Shown: positions 44,135-53,626 of the stretch, piece after piece | Numbering within the stretch: position 1 is the stretch's first letter | Layout of the letters: the number at the start of each line of letters is the position of its first letter | Assembly (NCBI RefSeq): GCF_002776695.1 | Contig: NZ_LFJC01000003.1 | Coordinates: 6,475,235 to 6,539,234, forward strand | From: Bradyrhizobium nitroreducens | GTDB lineage: Bacteria; Pseudomonadota; Alphaproteobacteria; Rhizobiales; Xanthobacteraceae | Length of the DNA stretch: 64,000 nucleotides | Direction: 5' to 3' | Notes under the pieces: generated by a model | The model's database searches: none | The model's input: the letters and a program-made list of their open reading frames with translations, nothing else | What the model was told of the DNA's origin: nothing | Position numbers and translations under genes: made by a program

Positions 44135-46813
44135 TCAGGACGCCGCGCGTCTGGAAGCATTCTTGCCCGGCCTCGGAGGCACGAGGCTCCGCGGCCGCCC
44201 GATCAGATATCCCTGCATCTCGTCGCAGCCCTCCTGCACCAGGAGCGACATCTGGGCGTCGGTCTCGATGCCTTCCGCCAGAACAGGCACTCCGAGACCA
44301 TGAGCGAGGCCGATCACGGCCCGCACGATGGCGAGCGATCGCTCGCTCTGGCCGAGCGAGACGACGAAGGAGCGATCGATCTTGATCCGGTCCAGCGGAA
44401 ACGCTTCGAGATATGACAGCGACGAGTATCCCGTTCCGAAATCGTCGAGTGCGATCAGGATGCCAAGCGCCTTGAGCGACTGCATCGTCCGCTTGGCGCG
44501 CGGCATATCCTCGATCAGGACGCCCTCGGTGATCTCGAGCTCGAGACGTGCGGCCGCAAGCCCGCTGTCGCGCAGCGCCCGGCGGACCTGCCGGTCGAGA
44601 TTTTCCCGACGGAACTGCGCCGCCGAGACGTTGACGGCCACCCGCAGCGGCTGCCCCCATGATGCCGCTTCCCTGCACGCCTCCATCAGCACCCAATCGT
44701 CGATCTGCGCGATGGAGCCGCTCTGCTCCGCGATCGGAATGAACTCGCCCGGGGCGATGATCCCGCGCTCCGGATGCCGCCAGCGCACCAGCGCCTCGTA
44801 GGCCGTCAGCGTGCCGTCGCGATGCTGCTGCGGCTGATACTCCAGATAAAGCTCGCCCCGCTCGACGGCCATCCGCAAATCGTGCTCCAGCGCGCGGCGG
44901 TCCCGCAGCTGCTGGTCCATCGCGCCGGTGAACAGGCGGACGGCTCCCCTGCCCTCGTGCTTGGCGCGATACAGCGCGGCGTCCGCATTCGCCAGCAGCG
45001 ACACGGAATTGTCGGCGTCTCGCGGATAAAGCGCGACGCCGACGCAGAGATCGATCTTCAGCACATGGCCATCGACCTCGATCGGTTGCTCGAATTGAGC
45101 CCGTATCCTCGTGGCGAGCAGCTCCGCGGTTGCCGGCAGCGGCGACTGGTCGGTGATGCCGATGAATTCATCGCCGCCGACGCGAGCGACATAGGATCCT
45201 TGCGCCGCCCGCTGCAGGCGCCGCGAGGCCTCGCGTAGCACGGCATCGCCGACGGCATGGCCGAAACGATCGTTGATCTCCTTGAAGTGGTCGAGATCGA
45301 TGCAGAGCACGGCAAAGGCGCCATCGGTGATCTCCGCCCGCTCGATCGCGGCGCCGAGGTGCTCGTCCAGGGCGGCCCTGTTCGGCAGCTCCGTGAGCGC
45401 GTCGTGACACGCGAGGTAGCTGACCCTCTGCTGCGCCCGGTTCCGTTCCGTCACATCGAAGGCGACGCAGACATGGGCGGACTGCCCCTCATAGGCGAGC
45501 GGCCGGGATTCGATCACGACCTCGATCACCTCGCCGTCGGCCGTCCTGTGCAATTCGCAGTCGCGTCCGGCCGCCGCTTGCGGTTCGCCATAGGCGAGCT
45601 GATGCTCGGACATGGCGAGAAGATCCTGGCGGGAATATCCATAGTGCCGGCACATCGCACCGTTCACGGCGATGAGCTGACGCGTCTTTGCATCGACCAC
45701 CCACATCGGAAGCGGGTTCTCTTCGAACAGGAGGCGGAAAGAGGCTTCGGCTTCCGCAAGCGCCATCTCGGTGCGATGTCGCTCCGTGATGTCCTCGTGG
45801 GTGGCGACCCAACCATTGTCCTCCATCGGACGATGCCGGATCCGCACGATCCGGCCGTTGGTCAGCTCCACGGTCGTATCCGAATCTTCGCTGATCACCG
45901 GCGCGCTGTTGCGCCAGAGCAGATAATCCGTCTTCTCCATCTTCGGTGCACTGCCGACCGAATAGCGGAGATCGACGATGTCGTTCAGCTTCATGCCTGG
46001 CCGGACCAGTTTCGGGTCCAGATCGTAGACCTCGAGATACTGCCGGTTGCAGACGATCAGGCGCTGATCGGCGTCGAAGAAGCACAGCCCCTGGGACATG
46101 TTGTTGAGCGCCCGATCGAAGCGCTCCGCGAACGCCGTCGCCGTCTGCTCCGCGGCCCGCGCGCGCTCACCTTCCAGGGCCAGCCGTTCGTGGGTCTCGA
46201 CCATCTTCACGAAGGAGCGGAAATTGGTGTTGATCATCCGGGCGAGCAGAGCAAGCAACGCCAGCAGATTGATGCCGACCGAAATCATCATCCCGTCGCC
46301 GGAGAGCAGCAGGAGCGTGGCGACGGGCGCACCGGCAATCAGCATCGTCAGCCGGGACGCCGGCGGGAAGCTGCCGAGACAGTAGGCGGTCCCGACGCAT
46401 CCCATGAAGATGAGAAGGGCAACCGGCGCGCGCAGGCCGGGGTCGACGGCCATGAACAGCGCAAGGATCCAGATCACGAAGCTGGAGCAGATCACCACCG
46501 TGGCGAGACGGGCCCTTGCGAGCTCGCGATAGGCTTCCTCCGCGGTGAAGTCGGCCTTCTTGAGCCGGAGCCACTGCGCCAGCCGAAACAGACAGATCGC
46601 AAGCAGCGCGGCCGGCAAGGCAAATCTCAGCCAGGCCGACACCGTGACCGGGAGGAAAAGGCCGACGCTGATGCTGTCGACCAGAAGAACGGCGTAGAGC
46701 ACCGGCACCTGCTCGCGCAGCACCCGGAATTGCTCGACGAGCAGCGAACGTCCGAGCGGATCGGTCGTATCGCCGACCACGAATGCGTCACGAATCCGCG
46801 CGAAGAAGCCCAT
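44135..46813 (-). CDS. Membrane PAS-PAS-GGDEF-EAL cyclic-di-GMP protein
   Basis: 892 residues from ATG 46813 (GGGA 9 nt upstream). Five to six membrane helices fill about 40-190. A short coiled coil and two PAS domains follow (about 230-360 and 360-480). The GGDEF domain has an intact VGGDEF (about 545). The EAL domain has YEALVRW (about 671), ELEITEGVL and DDFGTGYSSL, so both diguanylate cyclase and phosphodiesterase activities are possible. It is monocistronic. The input signal is unknown. Confidence 0.93.
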   Translation of the reverse strand: MGFFARIRDAFVVGDTTDPLGRSLLVEQFRVLREQVPVLYAVLLVDSISVGLFLPVTVSAWLRFALPAALLAICLFRLAQWLRLKKADFTAEEAYRELARARLATVVICSSFVIWILALFMAVDPGLRAPVALLIFMGCVGTAYCLGSFPPASRLTMLIAGAPVATLLLLSGDGMMISVGINLLALLALLARMINTNFRSFVKMVETHERLALEGERARAAEQTATAFAERFDRALNNMSQGLCFFDADQRLIVCNRQYLEVYDLDPKLVRPGMKLNDIVDLRYSVGSAPKMEKTDYLLWRNSAPVISEDSDTTVELTNGRIVRIRHRPMEDNGWVATHEDITERHRTEMALAEAEASFRLLFEENPLPMWVVDAKTRQLIAVNGAMCRHYGYSRQDLLAMSEHQLAYGEPQAAAGRDCELHRTADGEVIEVVIESRPLAYEGQSAHVCVAFDVTERNRAQQRVSYLACHDALTELPNRAALDEHLGAAIERAEITDGAFAVLCIDLDHFKEINDRFGHAVGDAVLREASRRLQRAAQGSYVARVGGDEFIGITDQSPLPATAELLATRIRAQFEQPIEVDGHVLKIDLCVGVALYPRDADNSVSLLANADAALYRAKHEGRGAVRLFTGAMDQQLRDRRALEHDLRMAVERGELYLEYQPQQHRDGTLTAYEALVRWRHPERGIIAPGEFIPIAEQSGSIAQIDDWVLMEACREAASWGQPLRVAVNVSAAQFRRENLDRQVRRALRDSGLAAARLELEITEGVLIEDMPRAKRTMQSLKALGILIALDDFGTGYSSLSYLEAFPLDRIKIDRSFVVSLGQSERSLAIVRAVIGLAHGLGVPVLAEGIETDAQMSLLVQEGCDEMQGYLIGRPRSLVPPRPGKNASRRAAS

Positions 46814-47038
46814 CGAGATTGTCCCAACCGCATGGAAGGCTAGGACAGAGACGCGAAGGACACGTAAAAGCACTTGGTGTCTTCGACCTTAACGGGATCG
46901 TTGCGACTGCAAAGAAGCTAATCCCGTCAATGAGTTCCGGGCGCAACTGGCGTAACTCGCGGTTCCCGGCGGTTGAGGAAGCCCGTGGTCCCGAGGAGCG
47001 AGATCCTTGCGCGGGAGAACGCCTGTTCGCGATCCCGC

Positions 47039-47833
47039 TCAGCTCTCCACCCGGTACAGCCTCCATCGCGCCGGCACGCCCTTGAGCTGGTGCATGCCGT
47101 GATCCCTGAAGCGAATCTCGGACTTCGCCATCAGGTCCCTGACCGCGCTCGAGACCAGGACTTCGCCGGCCCGTGCTTTGGCGGCGACGCGCGTGCCGAT
47201 GTGAAAGGCAAGGCCGACCATCTCGCCTCCGCTCACCTTGTATTCGCCGGCATGCAGCCCGACCCTGATGTCGAGCCCCAATGTGCGCACCGCCTTCTGG
47301 ATCGCGGTCGCGCATGTGATTCCGGCCGCCGGCGCCTTGAAGGTCGCCAGGACGCCGTCGCCTGTCGTCACGACTTCCTTGCCGCGCGAGTGCTTCAGCT
47401 CCTTGCGCACGGCAGCATAATAATGACCCATGATCTTGGTCCAGCGCGCATCGCCGAGCTTCGCCGCCTTTGCGGTGGAGCCGACGATGTCGACGATCAG
47501 GATCGTGGCCAGCACTTGCTTGGACTCGGCGCCGATCTCGGCCGCCCGGCGCCGCGGCGCGATCGGTCCGGAGAGCGGTTCATAGCGATGGCTGCGACGC
47601 CGGGCGATCGCGGCTTTGGCATAGTCCTGGGCACGCTGCGCCGTGCCGCACCGAACCGTCTTCTCCTGCGGCAGACGCGTCCAATAGACCTTTCGCCCAT
47701 CGCCGGCGCCCTGGACCTCCACGGCGCCCCACTTCAGGAAAACCGCCGAACCAACCCGCCGGATGCACCAGGCCTTCGACGTGTACCCCGATACGTTCGA
47801 CTGATGGACTCCGATGCGTAGGAATTTGGGCAT
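47039..47833 (-). CDS. Class III nucleotide cyclase with N-terminal WGR-like domain
   Basis: 264 residues from ATG 47833; the ribosome site is weak. Residues about 1-75 (SKAWCIRRVGSAVFLKWGAVEVQGAGDGRKVYW) look like a WGR-type domain. Class III cyclase elements follow: ILIVDIVGSTAKA, TGDGVLATF and IRVGLHAGEYKVSGGEMVGLAFHIGTRV-type sequence, with the metal-binding aspartates in place. It lacks a membrane segment. WGR domains are better known in DNA-damage ADP-ribosyltransferases and some regulators, so this pairing is unusual. Confidence 0.83.
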   Translation of the reverse strand: MPKFLRIGVHQSNVSGYTSKAWCIRRVGSAVFLKWGAVEVQGAGDGRKVYWTRLPQEKTVRCGTAQRAQDYAKAAIARRRSHRYEPLSGPIAPRRRAAEIGAESKQVLATILIVDIVGSTAKAAKLGDARWTKIMGHYYAAVRKELKHSRGKEVVTTGDGVLATFKAPAAGITCATAIQKAVRTLGLDIRVGLHAGEYKVSGGEMVGLAFHIGTRVAAKARAGEVLVSSAVRDLMAKSEIRFRDHGMHQLKGVPARWRLYRVES

Positions 47834-47962
47834 GTCGGTGCGACTGATCGAAGAAACATGGACGAGGCGGCGCAAAGCGTAGTTGCACATGCCCGCGTTG
47901 GCAACAGACGAACTGCCGTGCCCTCGCAGAGCGACGACGCGCAGTCGACAGGGCCTCTCGGA

Positions 47963-48898
47963 TCATCCCTGTCGCGTCGTCGCAATCGTCAAACGGATCC
48001 CGGTCGCGGTCAGAGCCACTCCCGCGAGAAGAGACGCATTGATCTGCTCATTCAGCATCCACGCGGAAATCAGCAATCCGACGCTGGGTGTCGCCAGCAG
48101 TGCCATCGACATGGTGCTTGCAGCGAAGCGGCGCCCGGCCTCGACCACGGCCCAGTAGGCGAACGCGGTGGCGACCGGCGCCACGTAGACGAGCGTGGCC
48201 GCGCCCAGCGGCGACATTGCTGGCGCTCCCTCGGCGGAGATCGCGATCGGAAGCAGCAGGATTGCCGCGATCAGCATCTGCCAGGGGGCGAGGCTCAATG
48301 CCGAAGAGGTGAAGCGATGCCCCCGTACGGTCACGATGGTGACGGCCCACGCCGTGGCGGCGCCCATCAGCATGCCGTAAGCCAGGGTCTGCCTGCCGAT
48401 GACGGCAAAGGACGGCGAGGCGATCACCGCCGTTCCGGCACATCCGATCAACACGCCCGCCACCGTCTTCGGTCCCAGATCTTCACCCAGCCGCCAGGCC
48501 GCGAGCGGCGCGACCACGATGGGCGTCGAAAACGCCAGTACGGATGCACGCCCCGGCGGCAAGATCGTCAGCGCAAGACCGGTGAGCGCCGAATACGCCG
48601 CCATCTGAAGCGCCCCCGAAATGACGACGACCGGGACATCGGCGGGCGGCGGCAGCGCAAGCTCACCCCGCGCAAGCAGGACTCCGAACAGGATGAGCGC
48701 TGCGATCGCATAGCGGAAGCAACCGTACCAGATTGGCGGAATCTGGCCGACACCAATCTTGATGACCGGCCAGCTCACGGCCCAGATCAGCACCAGCGAC
48801 AGCAGCAATAGCCAGTCGCGCGGCCGCGGGTTGGCAACTCGGGCGGATGCGGCGGGCGAGCTAGAATTTTTCACTTGATGGCCGCAGGTCGAGCTCAT
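47963..48898 (-). CDS. EamA/DMT-family transporter
   Basis: About 311 residues with ten predicted membrane helices in two repeats, the usual EamA drug/metabolite transporter layout (DWLLLLSLVLIWAVSWPVIKIG starts the first repeat; GMLMGAATAWAVTIV lies in the second). The start is uncertain: ATG 48898 overlaps the preceding SDR stop, and GTG 48874 is another choice. Last gene of the three-gene minus-strand operon opposite TetR. The substrate is unknown. Confidence 0.85.
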   Translation of the reverse strand: MSSTCGHQVKNSSSPAASARVANPRPRDWLLLLSLVLIWAVSWPVIKIGVGQIPPIWYGCFRYAIAALILFGVLLARGELALPPPADVPVVVISGALQMAAYSALTGLALTILPPGRASVLAFSTPIVVAPLAAWRLGEDLGPKTVAGVLIGCAGTAVIASPSFAVIGRQTLAYGMLMGAATAWAVTIVTVRGHRFTSSALSLAPWQMLIAAILLLPIAISAEGAPAMSPLGAATLVYVAPVATAFAYWAVVEAGRRFAASTMSMALLATPSVGLLISAWMLNEQINASLLAGVALTATGIRLTIATTRQG

Positions 48899-49535
48899 GG
48901 GTCCAAGCGCTGCGGGCCTGCCGGTGCAACTGATAATAGCTCTCCGCAATCGCCGCCGGCTGAAGCAGGCTTTCCGCAGGATCGTCCTCCTGCACGATCA
49001 TGCCGTCGAGGATGACATGGGCCACATGAATGTTCTTGGGGCCCAGTTCGCGAGCCATCGACTGTGCCAGCGCCCGCAGGGCGAATTTCGGCGAGGCAAA
49101 GGCGGCAAATCCACCACCGCCCCGGATCGATCCGGTAGCACCGGAGAAAATGATCGTACCACCTCCGCTGTCGAGCATGGATGCCGCAGCGACACGGCCG
49201 ACCAGGAACCCGGCAAAGCAACCCGTGCGCCAGGCCTGTTCGAACAACGCCGCGGAGATGTCGAGGATTCCTCCCCGATCCCAGATGCCGACATTGAACA
49301 CGACCAGGGAAGGCGGCCCGAGTTCGTTCCCGACACGAGCGAACACGTCCTTGACCTGCTCCGCGACCGTCGCATCGCAAGAGTAACGGCGAACCAGATC
49401 GCGGTGGGACACAGCGGCGCCGCCGCTGCGCGAGACCGCAGCAACGCGCATGCCCTCATCCGCGAAGCGCGCAACGAGCGCATTGCCCAATCCGGGACCT
49501 GCGCCAACGACGACGGCAACCTCATGTGAGTTCAC
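48861..49535 (-). CDS. Short-chain dehydrogenase/reductase-like protein with Phe at the usual Tyr
   Basis: 224 residues from a GTG at 49535, which has GGAGG at a 7-nt spacing. The dinucleotide motif is VVVGAGPGLG (about 6-15). At the usual YxxxK site the sequence is FASPK, so Tyr is replaced by Phe; the Ser position (FSGATGS) remains. I recall relatives with this change, so it may define a subfamily without standard SDR chemistry. It sits between the peroxiredoxin-like and EamA genes in a TetR-facing operon. Confidence 0.85.
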   Translation of the reverse strand: MNSHEVAVVVGAGPGLGNALVARFADEGMRVAAVSRSGGAAVSHRDLVRRYSCDATVAEQVKDVFARVGNELGPPSLVVFNVGIWDRGGILDISAALFEQAWRTGCFAGFLVGRVAAASMLDSGGGTIIFSGATGSIRGGGGFAAFASPKFALRALAQSMARELGPKNIHVAHVILDGMIVQEDDPAESLLQPAAIAESYYQLHRQARSAWTHELDLRPSSEKF

Positions 49536-49573
49536 GTCCGAGCCTCCGGGTTTCAGTTGACCTCACTTGGACC

Positions 49574-50047
49574 TCACCTGGACTTCACATAACGGACGAA
49601 GCCGATCACGTCCTCGGCGACCAACCGCCCAATCGCACCGCTGGAATAGACCGCCGTGATCACCCTTCCGTTCGGGTCGAGAACGAAGCCGGTGGATTGC
49701 AGATAGCGCGGGCTCTCGCTGACATAGGCGCCGGTCGTCGCGGCGATCCTGTCCGCATCGGCGCGATAGCCGACCGGAAAATTCAGCCGGTGCTTTTCGA
49801 CCAGCGTACTTGCGTCGGTCCTGTCGTCGACCGACAGGGCAACGACCCTGATCCCGAGTTCGTCGAGCTTCTCCTTCGCTCGCGCAAAGGCCGCAAGCTG
49901 CGCATTGCAATACGGGCACCATGATCCGCGATACATCAGGACCACGCCGTAGCGGCCTGCCAGGTGATGCGCGACGGAAACCGTACCGTCGGCGACCGTG
50001 TCGAGCGTCAGGGCCGGAAAGGCATCACCATTGTCAAGACGAGGCAT
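49574..50047 (-). CDS. AhpC/TSA-family peroxiredoxin-like protein
   Basis: 157 residues with a thioredoxin fold. The active-site segment YRGSWCPYCNAQL has a CxxC pair (about 43-46), as in PRX-like2/AhpC-TSA relatives. GGAGAAG precedes the start. First gene of the minus-strand operon facing the TetR gene; the operator palindrome lies 20 bp upstream of its start codon. It probably reduces peroxides or an electrophile that the TetR protein senses, which is inferred. Confidence 0.9.
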   Translation of the reverse strand: MPRLDNGDAFPALTLDTVADGTVSVAHHLAGRYGVVLMYRGSWCPYCNAQLAAFARAKEKLDELGIRVVALSVDDRTDASTLVEKHRLNFPVGYRADADRIAATTGAYVSESPRYLQSTGFVLDPNGRVITAVYSSGAIGRLVAEDVIGFVRYVKSR

Positions 50048-50066
50048 TCTTGTCTTCTCCAGAAAC

Positions 50067-50082
50067 TGGACTATTTAGTCCA
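50067..50082. promoter_or_regulatory. TetR-type operator between divergent genes
   Basis: TGGACTA-TT-TAGTCCA, a perfect 7-2-7 inverted repeat, lies 20 bp upstream of the peroxiredoxin start and 41 bp before the TetR start. Its form matches TetR-family operators, so it probably controls both directions. Confidence 0.8.
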
Positions 50083-50123
50083 ATTACTTGCCAGCCTCAT
50101 CCCTGTCAAGTACGGTGACGGCG

Positions 50124-50786
50124 ATGAACAAAAACGTGACTGCATTGCCCAAGACCCCAGTGCCGAAGACCTCAATGCCCAACACCTCAGTGCCAAAGAC
50201 CGCACGGGGCGCGGCAACACGCGCGCGCATCGTCGATGCGGCAACCGAGCTCGTGCGGGCGCGAGGCGCCGCGAACACGACGATCGATGCGGTGATCGAG
50301 GCCAGCAAGGCCAGCAAATCGCAGGTCTATCACTACTTCGCCGACAAGGATGAGCTCGTGCTGGCGGTGATCCAGCGTCAGGCCGAGTGCGTGCTCGGAA
50401 CGCACGAGGGTCTGCTGCGAAAGCTCAATTCCCTCTCAGGACTTCGCCGATGGCGCGACGCCGTCGTCGCGCTGACGCACCAGACCAATTGCGCCGGCGG
50501 CTGCCCGCTCGGCTCGCTGGCTGCCGAACTCTCGGAAACGCCGCGCACGCGCGCGGCGCTGGCGGAGAGCTTTGCACGCTGGGCAGGCCATTTCGAAGCG
50601 GCATTCGCCAGAATGCAGTCACGCGCGGGAATAACGTCTGCCGGCGATCTGAAAGAGCTTTCGGAGGCGATGCTTGCCAGCCTGCAGGGAGGTCTGTTGC
50701 TCGCGCAAACCTTGCGTTCGACACGACCGCTGGAGCTGGCGCTGGACATGGCGATCGATCACGTCGCGGCCCGACTTGGGCTCTAG
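50124..50786 (+). CDS. TetR-family transcriptional regulator
   Basis: 220 residues from ATG 50124; a TTG at 50088 opens the frame earlier but falls just after the operator. An odd N-terminal stretch repeats TP/TS-containing units (KTPVPKTSMPNTSVPKT). The helix-turn-helix region follows (ARIVDAATELVRARG, then ASKSQVYHYFADKDELV). The C-terminal ligand domain has TNCAGGCPLGSLAAEL, a pattern seen in regulators of redox or electrophile-responsive operons. It faces and probably represses the peroxiredoxin/SDR/EamA operon and itself. The Cys pair in NCAGGC may sense oxidants, which is inference. Confidence 0.92.
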   Translation: MNKNVTALPKTPVPKTSMPNTSVPKTARGAATRARIVDAATELVRARGAANTTIDAVIEASKASKSQVYHYFADKDELVLAVIQRQAECVLGTHEGLLRKLNSLSGLRRWRDAVVALTHQTNCAGGCPLGSLAAELSETPRTRAALAESFARWAGHFEAAFARMQSRAGITSAGDLKELSEAMLASLQGGLLLAQTLRSTRPLELALDMAIDHVAARLGL

Positions 50787-50816
50787 CTTCACCGGCGGCG
50801 TCCGGCGCAGCCCGCC

Positions 50817-52010
50817 TCAGCCGTGATACGCAAACAGCTCGATCGGATCGCTGAAGCCGCGCACCGCGTGCTGGCCGACACGCTCCAGCTCGAATTTCGG
50901 CTGCACCAGCTCGGCGAAGTCGCGTGACAGCAGCACTGGTCGTCCCAACTGCTTGGTCAGGGCCTCCAAGCGCGAGGCCATGTTGACGGCGGGGCCGATC
51001 ACGGTGAAGTCGAGCCGGCTGCTCGATCCGATGTTGCCGTACATGACGTCGCCGACATGGACGCCGATGCCGTAGTTCAGCGGCGCGCGGCCCGTGCCGC
51101 TGTTGCGTTCGTTCAGCGCGGTCATGGCCTGGCGGGCCTCGGTCACGGCATGGAGCAGATCTGCGCAGGCGTCGGGATGTTGCAGCGGAAAGATCGCGAG
51201 CAGGCCGTCGCCGATGAACTTCAGGATCTCGCCGCCGTGCCGCGCGATCGGCTCCGACATCGCGTCGAAATAGTCGTTGAGCAGGTCGATGACGTCGTCG
51301 CGCGGCCAATTGTCGGAGATCTTGGTGAAATCCCGGAGGTCGCAGATCATGATCGCGGCGCGCACCGTCGTGCCGGTGCCGCGCCGGGTGGCGCCGGCCA
51401 GAATGAGCTCGCCGGCATGGGAGCCGACATAGGTCTCCAGCAGGGTGCGCGCCAGGCGGTTCTTGACGCGGATCTCGCTGACCAGCGCCAGCACCGGCAG
51501 GAGCTTCTTGAGGGCGGTGATATGCGAATCGTCGAAACCGCCGGGCCGGTCGGTGGCAAAGGTGACGACGTGCTGTTTGCCGAGCGTATGGTACAGCGGC
51601 CAGGCGACGTAGTCAGTCAGCCCGCCGGCCCGCATCTCGCCGTAGATGGCGTGCTTGCGGCCGAGCGAGGGATCTTGTTCCAGATTCTCGCGGAGCTCGG
51701 TGGCGCCCTCGATGATCTCGCTGGCGGGGCTGCCGATGTATTCGGGCCGCTCGCGGACGTCGTAATCCACCCGCGCGATCTCCGCGCCCGTCATGCCCTC
51801 GGACCAGATCATCCGGGCCCCAAGCCATTGCGGATGATTGATCTGGACGTGAAGCGTCGCCCGCTTGAGCGGAATGCCCGCCTGCTGCAGACGGATGCAC
51901 ATCTGCGCGAAGATGTTGTCGATGAAGCGCTCGTCGCGCGTGCCGTTGGTCAGCCAGTCGATGACGCCGTCGGCTTGCGTGGGGGCATTGCTGGTCGTCG
52001 GCGTGGTCAT
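50817..52010 (-). CDS. Class III adenylate/guanylate cyclase with N-terminal sensory domain
   Basis: 397 residues from ATG 52010 (AAGGG 7 nt upstream). The N-terminal part (about 1-180) looks like a soluble GAF-like sensor. The C-terminal cyclase domain has IMICDLRDFTKISDN, GGEILKFIGDGLLAIF and LNYGIGVHVGDVMYGNIGS, with both metal aspartates. No membrane helix is visible. It is one of three class III cyclases within 10 kb. Confidence 0.9.
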   Translation of the reverse strand: MTTPTTSNAPTQADGVIDWLTNGTRDERFIDNIFAQMCIRLQQAGIPLKRATLHVQINHPQWLGARMIWSEGMTGAEIARVDYDVRERPEYIGSPASEIIEGATELRENLEQDPSLGRKHAIYGEMRAGGLTDYVAWPLYHTLGKQHVVTFATDRPGGFDDSHITALKKLLPVLALVSEIRVKNRLARTLLETYVGSHAGELILAGATRRGTGTTVRAAIMICDLRDFTKISDNWPRDDVIDLLNDYFDAMSEPIARHGGEILKFIGDGLLAIFPLQHPDACADLLHAVTEARQAMTALNERNSGTGRAPLNYGIGVHVGDVMYGNIGSSSRLDFTVIGPAVNMASRLEALTKQLGRPVLLSRDFAELVQPKFELERVGQHAVRGFSDPIELFAYHG

Positions 52011-52113
52011 CGCTTGCCCTTCAGCGGCGGTTTGCATCGCAGCACATATCGTACTCCGGCCGGGCGCCGTCAACCTGGCCAGTTGCCCGGATTGTGCGCA
52101 GGGAGCGATCGCG

Positions 52114-52698
52114 CTAGCCGATCAGCCGGATCGAGCCCAGCACCGCCAGCCCCGACATCAACGCGAGTTGCGCGGCCGCGGTGAGCTCCACCTTCAGCGT
52201 GTCTTCGTGCGAAACTGAAAATTCCTCGCCATCGAGGCGGATGCGGCAACCGCCGCCCGCGGCATAAACCAGATGCGTGCCGGCGGCGAGCTGCCGGTCG
52301 GCCGGCGCTCGGAGTGCCAAGAGATCAATCTCCGCCGCCCCCCTCCGCGCCATCAGGTTGACGACCTCGACGGGACCCGCCTCGAGCTCGGTCACGATCT
52401 CGAGCTCGCCGGTGAAGCGCACGGTGGTGAACGGCTCCCGCTCGTCGAAGTCCTGCCCCGGCGCCCTCAGCACCAGCCCGCGCCCACTGACGACCATCTG
52501 CAGGCGGTCGATGCCCGGCATGTGAGAGAACGGCCCGGGCGCCACGATCGGCGTGCTCGCAAAGCGCCACAGCAGGCTATCCCAGCTCTTCTGCGGCGCG
52601 TCGGCCCGATGCGCGTCCGCGATATCGGTGAAGATGCCTCCGCCGTTCTTCCAGGGCGAGCGGGTGTAGTCCTCAGATCTGAGCAATGTTGCCTTCAT
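52114..52698 (-). CDS. HutD/Ves-family cupin protein
   Basis: 194 residues from ATG 52698, with GAGGA at a 6-nt spacing. The N-terminus (YTRSPWKNGGGIFTDIA) and the cupin core (GPFSHMPGIDRLQMVVSGRG) are typical of HutD/Ves proteins. HutD family members are linked to histidine use and temperature-dependent functions, but no hut genes are visible here. It overlaps the 3' end of the hydrolase gene by 26 bp, so it is the last gene of a three-gene operon. Confidence 0.9.
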   Translation of the reverse strand: MKATLLRSEDYTRSPWKNGGGIFTDIADAHRADAPQKSWDSLLWRFASTPIVAPGPFSHMPGIDRLQMVVSGRGLVLRAPGQDFDEREPFTTVRFTGELEIVTELEAGPVEVVNLMARRGAAEIDLLALRAPADRQLAAGTHLVYAAGGGCRIRLDGEEFSVSHEDTLKVELTAAAQLALMSGLAVLGSIRLIG

Positions 52699-53626
52699 GG
52701 CGATCCTCGATGCGATGGTGCAACGGAGCGCGTTCGCGCGCATTCAAGAACGGCTCGGCCTCCTTGCGCACCAGGTCCAGATGCGTGAACAGCGCGACGT
52801 GGCCGCCGTCGGGGGGCGCCAGCAGCTTCGCGTGCGGAATGGCCCGGCAGACGTTCTCGGCATGCAGGAACGGCACGACATTGTCGGCGCGGCCGTGCAC
52901 GACGAGCGTCGGCGCCGAGATCAACCCGGCGGGCAACTGTCCCAGCGCGGCAAACTGCGCAATGTCGTTGACGGTCCCCGGCAGCCGCTTGGGCAGACGG
53001 TCGAACACACCAAATTGCAAGGTGCGAAGGAACGGACCGGCCTCCGGATGGCGGAGGGTCCGATCGCGCATCGCGTCATCGGGAATCGCGCGGCGCGCAC
53101 CGGCTTGCGGATTCCGTTCAGCCTGCCATTTCAAAGCGCGGGGCAAGCCGGGAAGGCGCGCGAGGTGGCCCATCATGCGCAGACGCGCGGCGATCTCCGG
53201 TGGCGTCTGCAGGCGTCCCGTGCAGGCCGAGACCAGCACGAGCGCGCGGCAGCGCGTGGGATGCCGCGCGGCGAATTGCAGCGCCGAGGGACCGCCGGCC
53301 GAGACCGCAACGATGACCGCGGTCGAAATTTCGAGCGCGTCGAGTAGCGCCAGATAGACATCAGCCTGCTCGTCGGGCGATGCGCCAAGCGCGAGACGCG
53401 AGCCGAGATAGCCCGGGCGCGACACGGCCACCACCTGCTTGTCTCCAAGCGTCGTGGCGAGGGCGCGCGCCAGCAGCCACGACTGATCATGGCCGCCCAT
53501 GCCACCGTGGATGGCGAGGATGGCGGGCCCCTCGCCCGCGATCGCGCACTGGACCATCCCGCGGGAGGTCTGCACCGAGACCGGCGAAGGTCCGGCGAGC
53601 GGCAATGCGTCCGGATTTGCGCTCAT
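52673..53626 (-). CDS. Alpha/beta-hydrolase
   Basis: 317 residues from ATG 53626, which has GGAGG 7 nt upstream; the frame extends to 53869 but that part only re-reads the DUF2087 gene. It has the oxyanion segment IHGGMGGHDQSW and nucleophile elbow VSAGGPSAL (Ser near residue 117), then the acid in VVHGRADNVVP and His in DGGHVALF. Its start overlaps the DUF2087 stop as ATGA. The substrate is unknown. Confidence 0.88.
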   Translation of the reverse strand: MSANPDALPLAGPSPVSVQTSRGMVQCAIAGEGPAILAIHGGMGGHDQSWLLARALATTLGDKQVVAVSRPGYLGSRLALGASPDEQADVYLALLDALEISTAVIVAVSAGGPSALQFAARHPTRCRALVLVSACTGRLQTPPEIAARLRMMGHLARLPGLPRALKWQAERNPQAGARRAIPDDAMRDRTLRHPEAGPFLRTLQFGVFDRLPKRLPGTVNDIAQFAALGQLPAGLISAPTLVVHGRADNVVPFLHAENVCRAIPHAKLLAPPDGGHVALFTHLDLVRKEAEPFLNARERAPLHHRIEDRHEGNIAQI

